Shown: piece by piece, positions 33,338 through 44,190 of the stretch
Layout of the letters: the number at the start of each line of letters is the position of its first letter
How positions within the stretch are numbered: the first letter of the stretch is position 1
DNA from: Aspidiotus rigidus
Lineage: Eukaryota; Arthropoda; Insecta; Hemiptera; Diaspididae
Direction: 5' to 3'
Length of the DNA: 64,000 bases
Assembly: GCA_035079385.1 (NCBI GenBank)
Contig: JAVHKY010000013.1
Coordinates: 8,616,001 to 8,680,000, forward strand
Notes under the pieces: generated by a model
The model's input: the letters and a program-made list of their open reading frames with translations, nothing else
What the model was told of the DNA's origin: nothing
The model's database searches: none
Made by a program: the position numbers and the translations under genes

Positions 33338-36300
33338 ATTAAAGAATCGCGATGATTTCGAGAAATTCGAAAAAAGTTACTCGAATGATACAAATCCACG
33401 AGAGAGGGTCGCTCACATGGCCGTTCAATGGGGACATCTGGATTTGTTAAAATATGGGCTGGAGAAAGAGTCGCGTCTTAAAGATAGGACACTGAGGACA
33501 TTACTTCAAGAGGCAATTGAAAATGGAGATCTCGAGATCGTCAAGTATCTTGTCGAGAATCATAAGGTGAACATAGATAATGAAGGATCACTTTACAGGT
33601 GGAATATCATAAGCAGTGGAATCATTAACAACCATTTAAATATTGTCAAATACTTCGTCGAGGAAGGAATGGAAAAAAACTCACAACCCGATTTCACGTA
33701 CACTTATCATAAATTTCGCTCATTACTGTTCGACGCGGTGGAGCATGAACGCAATGATATCATCAACTATCTTACAGAAAAGAAAAAAGTCGACTTGACT
33801 TGGGTTGACAAGGAGAAAGAAAATATTCTGTATACGGCCGTGCGAAAAGGAAATTTGGATTTCATCAAGCAAGTCCTCGACGAGAAAAGAGTGAGAATCG
33901 ATATTAACTGGAGTAATGATGAGGGTAACACATTGGTACACCTATTGATAATCAATTTCGAATCGATAAAGAATGCAGAAAAAATTCTTCGATATATAAT
34001 AAGTGAAAAACATGCGAATTTGGAGATTCCTCTCAGGAAGCAACGAATGACTCCACTGTTCTACGCGATTACCCGCAATTTACGTCTTACAATAATAAAA
34101 TGCATGATCGACAACGGTGCTAATCTGGATAAACAAGATATTAATGGACATACAGCATTACATTTAGCACTTTTCGGAAATGTTGAACGTGGACTTGAAT
34201 TATGTGAATACTTATGTAAACACGGTGCTAACGTTAATCTAGAAAACGTAAGACGTAAAACTCCTATGACAATCGCCTTAGAGAAATTACCGTACGAAAA
34301 TAGAATGCTTGAAGCATGCAAACTCTTTTTAAACTACGGTGTAAACATGAATTCAACAGATAGAAGAGACAATCATTTCGTACATATTGCAGTCAAACTA
34401 AATAATTTAAATTTCCTAGATTATTTGGTACGTGAGAAACAAGTCGACGTTAACACTCCAAGAGAGACGGACAACATAACACCTCTACATTGGGCAGCCT
34501 TTGATTTCCGTTTCGAAATTTGCAAATATTTAATCGAGCATGGTGCTGGAGTCAATCTGAAGAATCAGAGAAATGAAACCCCTTTCGATATGAGTTTGAA
34601 AAACTTTTTCCAAAACAATCAGTCGTTCGAGAAAGAAAACGCCAACAAAGTGTGGAAACTTTTGCTACAAAATGGCGCTAACGGGAACTGGACACATAAA
34701 CAAGGCAATATCGCGCACATCGCAGCCACCCATTGTAACAGGACATTCTTGGATTATCTAGTGCGTGATAAAAAAATCGCCCTTGATGTTCCAAGAGAGA
34801 CGGACGGTTGGACGCCTCTACACTGTGCCATTTTTCGAAATGACATTGAAATTTGTAGATATTTAATCGAGCACGGTGCGAGAGTCAATCAGAAGAACAA
34901 GGACAATGAAACTCCGTTTGATATGAGTTTGAAAAGCTTTTTCAAAAACAATGACTCTCTCGAGAAAGAAAAGGTTACCAGAGTGTGGAAACTTTTGCTG
35001 GAAAATGGCGCTAACGGGAACTGCACATATGAGCAAGGCAATATCGTGCACCTCGCGGCCCCTTATTGTAACAGGGCATTCTTAGATTATCTAGTGCACG
35101 ATAAACAAATGGCCCTGGATGTTTCAAGAGAGGCGGACGGTTGGACGCCTCTACACTGTGCTGCTTTTCATAATAATATAGAAATTTGTAGATATTTAAT
35201 CGAGAACGGTGTTAGAGTTAATCCGAAGAACTACAAAAATGAAACTCCCTTCGATATGAGTTTGAAAGAAGATACAAATGAATTTCAGCGGGCAGAAAAT
35301 ACAGCCGAGGTACGAAAACTCTTGCTAGAGAATGGCGCGAATGCGAACTGGATCGATGAAAGGGGCAATAAACTCGTGCACATCGCAGCCATACAAGGTA
35401 ACAAGAGATTCTTGGAATATCTAGTGAGTAAGAAACAAGTCGACATCAATACTCCCAGAGATACAGACGGTTGGACGCCTCTACATTGTGCTGTTTATAG
35501 AAATGATATTGAAATTTGTAAATATTTAATCGAGCACGGTGCTGGAGTTAATCAGAAGAACAAGGAAAATAATACTCCGTTTGATACGAGTTTAAAAACA
35601 TTTTCAGTAGAAAATGAATCCGACGAAACAGTAGAGAAGGCGACCGATATATGGAAACTTTTGCTGGAGAATGGTGCGAACTTGAACTGGACCGATAAGG
35701 AAGGCAATAAACTGGTGCATATCGCAGGAGTGCGTCCTCACAAGAGATTCTTGGATTATCTACTTCATGATAAACAATTGGATGTCAATACTCCGAGAGA
35801 GACGGACGGATGGACACCCCTACACTGTGCTGCCTTTCAAATCAAGATTGAAGCTTCCTCATATTTAATACAGCACGGAGCTCGTGTCAACCAGAAAGAC
35901 AATAGAGGTGAAACTCCTCTACATATAGTAGGAACAAAATTATTTGGGGACGATTACTACTCGACCTCTCACCGGCAGGAGATGATTGAAATTTGCAAAC
36001 TTTTCATAGAGCACGGGGCGGATATAAACTCAACCGATAAAGCAGGCAATCAACTAGTGCATAATGCAGCCATGGTCTATGGATGTAGTTTACTTAAATA
36101 TTTAATTGAGGATAAACATGTTGACATAAATACGCCAAGGAAAAAAGATAATTGGACCCCTTTACATTGTGCAGCCTCTAAAAATCATTGGGAAACTACC
36201 GTATATTTAGTCGACCACGGAGCTGATGTTCGAGCCAAAAGTAAACGTGGGGAAATTCCTGCAAACTTAACATCTGATTCATATCTGCGTCGTAATTACC

Positions 36301-36644
36301 TAGATCCCGATCACAAAACGAGGAGAAATCGCAGAAATGTGATGAACTGCTTTCCAAAACTTTCGCAAAATCCAACGTTTTATCAAGAAAACACAGACGA
36401 AAGGATTGCTGGACCTGTAAGAAGAGAGGAGATATATTCTTCAGGCTATGATTGCACAAACCAATTGCAGAATTTCTTCTCCTATCTAGGCCTAATGATG
36501 AGATATTTTGTGGGAGGGTCAACTAAATCGCCGCGAACACCGCCTGGGCGTCCATCGTCTGATAAAATTTACATATTAGAAAGTCGCATGGATCCTATTG
36601 CTGTAAACGCAGTCAATTATTTCGCGAATGTTACTGACGCCTAG
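33321..36644 (+). CDS. Large ankyrin-repeat protein, copy 4 (1107 aa, one extra module)
   Basis: Open from ATG 33321 (MVQPAELKN) to TAG 36644. It is longer than copy 1 because it has six rather than five three-ankyrin modules. The additional unit is about residues 462-572 (34704-35036), with GNIAHIAATHCNR, then GWTPLHCAIFRND, then ETPFDMSLKSFFKNND. The next module repeats the same pattern, so it arose by an in-frame 333-bp tandem gain. Elsewhere it follows copy 1, with one additional residue near 201. The basic cluster reads RRNRR; the tail is complete and ends MDPIAVNAVNYFANVTDA. No defects are seen. The N-terminal segment resembles copy 2, while the later modules match copy 5, so the gene is a mosaic. 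Confidence 0.92.
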   Translation: MVQPAELKNRDDFEKFEKSYSNDTNPRERVAHMAVQWGHLDLLKYGLEKESRLKDRTLRTLLQEAIENGDLEIVKYLVENHKVNIDNEGSLYRWNIISSGIINNHLNIVKYFVEEGMEKNSQPDFTYTYHKFRSLLFDAVEHERNDIINYLTEKKKVDLTWVDKEKENILYTAVRKGNLDFIKQVLDEKRVRIDINWSNDEGNTLVHLLIINFESIKNAEKILRYIISEKHANLEIPLRKQRMTPLFYAITRNLRLTIIKCMIDNGANLDKQDINGHTALHLALFGNVERGLELCEYLCKHGANVNLENVRRKTPMTIALEKLPYENRMLEACKLFLNYGVNMNSTDRRDNHFVHIAVKLNNLNFLDYLVREKQVDVNTPRETDNITPLHWAAFDFRFEICKYLIEHGAGVNLKNQRNETPFDMSLKNFFQNNQSFEKENANKVWKLLLQNGANGNWTHKQGNIAHIAATHCNRTFLDYLVRDKKIALDVPRETDGWTPLHCAIFRNDIEICRYLIEHGARVNQKNKDNETPFDMSLKSFFKNNDSLEKEKVTRVWKLLLENGANGNCTYEQGNIVHLAAPYCNRAFLDYLVHDKQMALDVSREADGWTPLHCAAFHNNIEICRYLIENGVRVNPKNYKNETPFDMSLKEDTNEFQRAENTAEVRKLLLENGANANWIDERGNKLVHIAAIQGNKRFLEYLVSKKQVDINTPRDTDGWTPLHCAVYRNDIEICKYLIEHGAGVNQKNKENNTPFDTSLKTFSVENESDETVEKATDIWKLLLENGANLNWTDKEGNKLVHIAGVRPHKRFLDYLLHDKQLDVNTPRETDGWTPLHCAAFQIKIEASSYLIQHGARVNQKDNRGETPLHIVGTKLFGDDYYSTSHRQEMIEICKLFIEHGADINSTDKAGNQLVHNAAMVYGCSLLKYLIEDKHVDINTPRKKDNWTPLHCAASKNHWETTVYLVDHGADVRAKSKRGEIPANLTSDSYLRRNYLDPDHKTRRNRRNVMNCFPKLSQNPTFYQENTDERIAGPVRREEIYSSGYDCTNQLQNFFSYLGLMMRYFVGGSTKSPRTPPGRPSSDKIYILESRMDPIAVNAVNYFANVTDA

Positions 36645-38250
36645 ATTTCAAGATGCACTGGAATTAGACTAATATAGTACATAATTATATCAACGGGAAA
36701 CCTGTTTTATGATTTGGTAAAAAACGTCCGTCATAAGAAGGAGCGAGGATATTTGTCTCATGTAGGAAGTTTCAAAAAGTTACTGGCTGATCGTAAGTAT
36801 CCTAGGCAGATGGAGCTCTGAAGTAATGTATGTTGAACGCGGAGGTTTCCGAGATAGCTCGAAATTCGTCGGGACATGAGAAGTTTGAGTTTTAAAAATA
36901 CCTTCCTGGGTATAACTTATGTTCAACAGATTCCACACTATAACATAAGATGTTTTAGTTATGGACCAGCTGATTCAACATCTCATAAAGATTCAGAGCT
37001 TAAAATTTTCCCACGTTCCTTCATTTGCGAGTTCCATGGCTTTAAATTCTCGAAAGTCCCCTTTAGAGAGGATTAGACCGCAAAATTGTTTCGAGTCCCT
37101 AATGAGGGTCAAGCTTTTTGATGATGTCGAAAATATCAGACGTAAACACAAATGTCTACCTTTTTCGTTTTCTTAATTCTTCTACTTCCATGTTCAGCAT
37201 TTTGAAAAAGTCCTAAAATAACCGTCAATATCTTCTTCACCCACCATGAAATCAAATATGAGAAGAAAACGAAGGGCGTTGCTTATTGGTGAGACACGCC
37301 GCCAGATAAAGGTGAGAGTAGCTTAGCACCTGAAGTCTTAGTATACGGGACACTCGAGGGAGTCAGCTTTTGCTGATCATTTAATACACGGCGGCCACAC
37401 TTTGCGTGAGGGATCGGAACGGCTCCTCCATAAGGAAAATTCCTACCTTAAATATATCGCTCTCGAGCATACTATGCCAAAAAAACAGTATACTAGGCGT
37501 CACCTCCTACCCTATCGTTGTACACTACTATTTGACATACTATACAGGGCTTATACTAGGTCGAAGCCTCCTTTATACTAGCTTCATACTAGGTTTAGGT
37601 TTCTTTATACTACAGGCTTAGAAGACCTGTATTAGTAGTTTATACTGATTCTATTACACTAGGCTTAAGCCTAGTCCTGGTATAAGCCCAGTATAACATA
37701 CTGCATGAAGCAGAGAGAGTGGGAACTCGGAAAAAAACGACGGCTTCATTAACGAAGTCGAACGAGGAACGCAGGGAACCTGTTTTATGAGTCAAATGAG
37801 ATTTGGTATTGAAAATTCAAGGAAGCCTAGAACTTGATAACGCTAGTATAAAGAAGGTGTAGACCTACTATAAGCCTAGTATGATGTAGTTTGAAAGTCT
37901 AAATTTTTCTCAAATCTCGAGGTATAAAAGAAAGCTCCAGAGTTGGAATTTTTCCAAGCCCTTTCATATCATATAGGTATAGCTCGAGAGTCGTCTAAAT
38001 TTTTTGCTGGATGGCGCACGGCAAATTTCTGAAAAAGCCCCCCTCAAAAAACTGGTTCCCTGTTAATTTTCCTAAAAATTTCTGGACAAACCTGTGTACC
38101 ACCCTTGCTCCACCAAATTAATAGACAAATTGGTAGCCCGTGCGCATGCATCTGCGAGCTTATACCTCGTGGATGATTTAGAAAAATGCGAGCACACTTC
38201 TGCACGACCCATCTTCCTTCAAATTAGAGTATAAATATTTAGCACGGGAC
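36645..38250 (+). repeat. 3' flank of copy 4, near-identical twin of 30837-32460
   Basis: Same order and near-identical sequence as the block after copy 3, including the TATACTAG cluster. It continues into the copy-5 5' flank, which keeps a ~90-bp segment (about 38330-38420) missing from the copy-4 5' flank. Non-coding. Confidence 0.85.
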
Positions 38251-38835
38251 TTCTGCTAAACCTAGAGAGGGGCGAACAAGCGGAGCGAGTGACCCACACG
38301 AAATTCGATAGCCCAAAATATTTTGTACCAGACTTATTCTAAATCAAGAAAGGGGGCGGACGAGCGATGCGAGTGAGCCCAACGAAAGCTGACAGCTCAA
38401 AATAATATATCATATCAGAATTTCGCCCCACGACAATAGCTCAAAAAATTTTTCTCACGGATGTAGATAACTGCTCCATAGGCTTTCTCTGAAGCGTCAC
38501 CAAAGGCGTTTAGTTCAATAAAAGTACGGTCGAAAATGAAGTATTATCTTGACCTAATAGAAGCCCAAACTAAAATATTTCAAGATTAATGATGATAAAA
38601 TATAAGAGGAGACATGAAACATGATCTTTATTTATTTGGCTACGCCACAACCTTCTTTTCTGGAGTAACCATTCTCGGAGGGAGAGGGAATTTCGATTTC
38701 AGCTCATGGTTTGTCTGGCTTCTTCTTTTTCTCCTCTCAGGACCCTTAGCTAGATTTTCTCAGTGAATAGATGACGGCACATATGAAAAACTACCTACAC
38801 ATGTATAAGAAAGGGTCTATCATAACAAACAACCA

Positions 38836-38957
38836 AGATAAGATTAAGCTACCGTGACGCCGTTCTAGATCTAGTATCATGATGTATGCACGATAACCGT
38901 TTTGTAGGCTTATGATTATTTCATTAGTCAGTTTCTAGTACCGCCGCGAAAATAACC
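38836..38957 (+). promoter_or_regulatory. Putative proximal promoter of ankyrin copy 5
   Basis: GATA-type site AGATAAGAT at 38836-38844, initiator-like TCAGTT at 38928-38933, then the ACCGCCGCGAAAATAACC block up to the ATG. It lacks the TTTATAAT of copies 2-4, as copy 1 does. Confidence 0.4.
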
Positions 38958-41900
38958 ATGTGTGCCGTTGATATCGTTCGCCCTAATGAATTAAAGAATC
39001 GCGATGATTTCGAGAAACTCGAAAAAAGTTACTCGAATGATACAAATCCACGAGAGACGGTCGTTCACATGGCCGTTCAATGGGGACATCTGGATTTGTT
39101 AAAATATGGGCTGGAGAAAGAGTCGCGTCTTAAAGATAGGACACTGAGGACATTACTTCAAGAGGCAATTGAAAATGGAGATCTCGAGATCGTCAAGTAT
39201 CTTGTCGAGAATCATAAGGTGAACATAGATAATGAACGATCTCCATATAGGTGGAATATCATAAGCAGTGGAATCATTAACAACCATTTAAATATTGTCA
39301 AATACTTTATCGAGGAGGGCATGGAAAAAAACCCGCAACCCGATTTCACATACACTTATCATAAATTTCGCTCGTTATTGTTCAATGCGGTGGAGTATGA
39401 ACGCTACGACATCATCAACTATCTCACAGAAAAGAAAAAAGTCGACTTGACTTGGCTTGACGAAAACAAGGAAAATATTTTGTATACAGCCGTGCGGCAA
39501 GGGAATCTGGATTTCATCAAGCAAGTCCTCGACGAGAAAAGAGTGAGAATCGATATTAACTGGAGTAATGATGAGGGTAACACATTGGTACACCTATTGA
39601 TAATCAATTTCGAGTCTACGTAGAATGCAGAAAAAATTCTGCGATATCTAACATGTGAAAAACATGCGAATTTGGATATTCCTCTGAGAAAGCAACGAGT
39701 GACTCCGCTGTTCTACGCGATTACCCGCAATTTACCCCTTACAATAATTAAATGCATGATCGAAATCGGTGCTAATGTGGATAAACAAGATAGTAATGGA
39801 CATACAGCATTACATTTAGCACTTTTCGGAAATGTTGAACGTGGACTTGAATTATGTGAATATTTATGTAAACACGGTGCTAACGTTAATCTAGAAAACG
39901 TACGACGTAAAACTCCTATGACAATCGCCTTAGAGAAATTACCGCACGAGAATAGAATGCTTGAAGCATGCAAACTCTTTTTAAACTACGGTGTAAACAT
40001 GAAATCAACAGATAAAAGAGGCAATCATTTCGTACATATTGCAGTCATAATGAATAATGTAAATTTCCTAGATTATTTGGTAAGTGAAAAACAAGTCGAC
40101 GTTAACACTCCAAGAAAGACGGACAACATAACACCTCTACATTGGGCAGCGTTTCATTTCCATTTTGAAATTTGCCGATATTTAATCGAGCATGGTGCTA
40201 GAGTTAATCTGAAGAATCAGAGAAATGAAACCCCTTTCGATATGAGTTTAAAAAACTTTTTCAAAAACAATGACTCTATTGAGAAAGAGAATGCTACCAA
40301 AGTGTGGAAACTTTTGCTAGAAAATGGCGCAAACGGGAATTGGACATATGAACAAGGCAATATAGTGCATATCGCAGCCACACATTGTAACAAGACATTC
40401 TTAGATTATCTAGTCCGTGATAAAAAAATCGCCCTTGATGTTCCAAGAGAGACGGACGGTTGGACGCCTCTACACTGTGCTGCTTTTCATAATAATATAG
40501 AAATTTGTAGATATTTAATCGAGAACGGTGTTAGAGTTAATCCGAAGAACTACAAAAATGAAACTCCCTTCGATATGAGTTTGAAAGAAGATACAAATGA
40601 ATTTCAGCGGGCAGAAAATACAGCCGAGGTACGAAAACTCTTGCTAGAGAATGGCGCGAATGCGAACTGGATCGATGAAAGGGGCAATAAACTCGTGCAC
40701 ATCGCAGCCATACAAGGTAACAAGAGATTCTTGGAATATCTAGTGAGTAAGAAACAAGTCGACATCAATACTCCCAGAGATACAGACGGTTGGACGCCTC
40801 TACATTGTGCTGTTTATAGAAATGATATTGAAATTTGTAAATATTTAATCGAGCACGGTGCTGGAGTTAATCAGAAGAACAAGGAAAATAATACTCCGTT
40901 TGATACGAGTTTAAAAACATTTTCAGTAGAAAATGAATCCGACGAAACAGTAGAGAAGGCGACCGATATATGGAAACTTTTGCTGGAGAATGGTGCGAAC
41001 TTGAACTGGACCGATAAGGAAGGCAATAAACTGGTGCATATCGCAGGAGTGCGTCTTCACAAGAGATTCTTGGATTATCTACTTCATGATAAACAATTGG
41101 ACATCAATACTCCGAGAGAGACGGACGGATGGACGCCCCTACACTGTGCTGCCTTTCAAATCAAGATTGAAGCTTGCTCATATTTAATACAGCACGGAGC
41201 TCGTGTCAACCAGAAAGACAATAGAGATGAAACTCCTCTACAAATAGTAGTAACGAAATTATTGGGGGACGATTACTACTCGACCTCTCATCGGCAGGAG
41301 ATGATTGAAATTTGCAAACTTTTCATAGAGCACGGGGCGGATATAAACTCAACCGATAAAGCAGGCAATCAACTAGTGCATAATGCAGCCATGCTCTATG
41401 AATATAGTTTACTTAAATATTTAATTGAGGATAAACATGTTGACATAAATACGCCAAGGAAAAAAGATAACTGGACGCCTTTACATTGTGCAGCCTCTAA
41501 AAATCATTGGGAAACTACCGGCTATTTAGTCGACCACGGAGCTGATGTTCGAGCCAAAAGTAAACGTGGGGAAATTCCTGCAAACTTAACATCTGATTCA
41601 TATCTGCGTCGTTATTACCTAGATCATAGTTACAAGATGAGGAGAAAGCGCAGAAATGTGATGAACTGCTTTCCAAAACTTTCGCAAAATCCAACGTTTT
41701 ATCAAGAAAACACAGACGAAAGGATTGCTGGACCTGTAAGAAGAGAGGAGATATATTCTTCAGGCTATGATTTCACATACCAATTGCAGAATTTCTTCTC
41801 CTATCTAGGCCTAATGATGAGATATTTTGTGGGAGGGTCAAGTGAATCGCCGCGAACACCGCCTGGGCGTCCATCGTCTGATAAAATTTACATATTAGAA

Positions 41901-41963
41901 AGTCGCATGGATCCTATTGCTGTAAACGCAGTCAATTATTTCGCGAATGTTACTGATGCTTAG
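38958..41963 (+). pseudogene. Large ankyrin-repeat protein, copy 5 (single nonsense codon)
   Basis: The ATG at 38958 (MCAVDIVRPNELKN) uses the upstream start type of copy 3. The frame is open for 221 codons, then TAG at 39621-39623 replaces the AAG found in copy 3 at the same position: one A-to-T change. Beyond it the same frame stays open to TAG 41963, with all five modules, the RRKRR cluster and a complete tail ending NYFANVTDA. The second half is almost identical to copy 4. The lone, clean nonsense change suggests very recent inactivation, a polymorphism, or an assembly error. Readthrough cannot be excluded. Confidence 0.9.
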
Positions 41964-42715
41964 ATTTCAAGATGCACTGGAGATAGACTAATGTAGTACA
42001 TGAACGGGAAACCTGTTTAATGATTTGGTAAAAAACCTGATGAAAAGGGGCGAGGATTTTTGTGTTATCTAGGAACTTTGAAAATTTTTTTGGCTGATTA
42101 TAAGTATCCAAGGCAGTTGGAGCTCCGAAGTAATTCAAGTTGAACGCGGTGGTTTCCGAGATAGCTCGAAATTGGTCTGAACATGAGACTTTTAAGTTTT
42201 AAAAATACCTCCCTGGGCCTAACTTATGTTCAACTCAAGATTCCATACTATAACATAAGATGTCGCTGATGGTTTCATAGCTCACCACTCTTGAACATTG
42301 AGCATTAAATCCATTCAATATCATTATTTTCAGGGTACTTGGATATGGAGAGAATTCTTTCATTCACAGATCATTAAACAAAAAATTACTTTTTATTTGA
42401 AACTCTTACTAATTCAAAACATACAAATTTCAATCTTTCAATTTTTTGGTGTTAAATAACTTGTGGCCAATATAATGGCGGAAAATTTACTTTATATTTC
42501 AAAGCTGTGTTTCAAGAACCTTCCAAAGGTGCTCTGAATAGCGAATTCTTCACTTGAAGCGTCGGTACGTTTGGTGGCTTTGCTACTCGTAGATATCATT
42601 ATGTAACGAGGATTCTTGGTCAACTAGCGCAGCAATACCCATCCGGAATTTGCGTCCGCACGGTCATCCGGGCACACACCTCTCAGCCTCACGAAGCAAT
42701 CCAAGTGGACTATGC
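41964..42715 (+). repeat. 3' flank of copy 5
   Basis: The first ~320 bases match the family 3' flank. The following block (42275-42715) matches 11960-12375 upstream of the sixth-copy remnant and is not present after copies 3 and 4. Non-coding. Confidence 0.7.
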
Positions 42716-43058
42716 CTGTATGGAAGGGGGAGGAATAGCCTTATAGATCTCGATTGACTTTGATTCATACAGCGACCACCCTAATAACGTCAAAGGCTGG
42801 ATAATTATTAGTCTATGCTACCCTAAATGATCCAGAGTGAGAACTGGATCGTACTCCTCCATGGTGAGCTTAAAATGATCTCGATTACAGACCCATAAAA
42901 ACACAAGCTCGCTTGTGTTTCACGAGGCCCCTTGATATAGATTGACCAAGACTGATGTTGAGACGACCACCTTGATATCGTCAAGCCAAGTATTAGGACA
43001 AGATATGGCATTCCATTACACCATGAAAGGCCACCGGAGCACTCCGACCACTGGTTTT
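42716..43058. other. Intergenic up to the LTR element, no gene
   Basis: I see no coding or repeat signature. A small hairpin, AAACACAAGCTCGCTTGTGTTT, lies near 42898-42919. Confidence 0.5.
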
Positions 43059-43063
43059 GCCTC

Positions 43064-44120
43064 TAAGGAATTTTATGGGGTAACGTACCTCATAATTCCT
43101 GACAATTTCAATAGAAAATAATTATGGACGTCATATCACAAATACGATTCGTGTACAGTGGAAACTGCTAAATGAATATCTGTCCCCTTCCCCCTCCTCT
43201 CGAAGTACGACTTCAAACACTGGTAATGAAAGATTCAGCTTAATCGAGTACATGCATGTATTCTCGTAAGAAGAGAGAAATAAAGATTTGATTGAAAAAA
43301 ATAAATATCTTCTAAATCACGTAATATTCTTCTTCTGCTGGACGTCTGCGTCTTCTTCGACTAGGCGCTAGATTCTTCTTTACCTAACGGAATACAAAGG
43401 CATACCGTCAGTAATCGGGCGCACCAGCCCTACAAGATGGACCACGAGTCCTACGATTAACGTTTATGTCGAAGTGACGAAATGAATCGAGGCTTGTGAG
43501 ACGTAGATGAATCAGATTTATTCGGCAGCCACGAGCTGCTGGTATTAGTACGTGTATCGAACATGTAGGCATTTAAATTAACGGACGTAAATAAATTTAT
43601 CCCATATCTGCAGCCACAGGCTGTAGGTATTAGTACGTATATTTTATGTGTATGTATATCGACGTATAATTCCTATCGACAACCGGGTGATCTTCCAAAT
43701 TTATGAAATCATATACGAGTAGGTATATTTCACTGACCTGATTATTTTCATCCATGGGTGAATTAAACACACCGAACGACGACACAAATTACTCCAAACG
43801 ATATACATGAACCGAAATATAGAAATTACACGTACGACGGCAAAAAATACGCCGATTAAAGGACGCAAGAGAAAGGAACGAGCGAGAACAAGTGGCGGTT
43901 AACCAGCGAATGATGCAGTATTACTATTGACTGCACAATCCTGCTACTTCTACTGTGAGCGAAGGTAGTGACTCAGGACGATTACGAGTATGTTAGTCAC
44001 AAAGAGAGCTTATCATACGCGTGGAAGCCAGCTACTCCTAGTACGTGTAAAGGTAGTGACTTTAGACGTTTGTATGAGTATGCGAGTCAAGATTATGACG
44101 AACAAGTCAAATATTTGACA
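43064..44120 (-). repeat. 3' LTR of the BEL/Pao element (1057 bp)
   Basis: Direct repeat of 51215-52342. It lacks a 71-bp segment present in the other LTR at 51566-51636. The only other difference I noticed is A-run versus AACA near 43291/51442. The sequence just inside it, towards the coding region, is only weakly purine-rich (GGCCGGGAA). Confidence 0.93.
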
Positions 44121-44190
44121 TTCCCGGCCAGAGGGAGTGCGAAAGCACTTGGCCTATGCCCTGCCTATGGACGTACCTTGAGTAAAAGCC

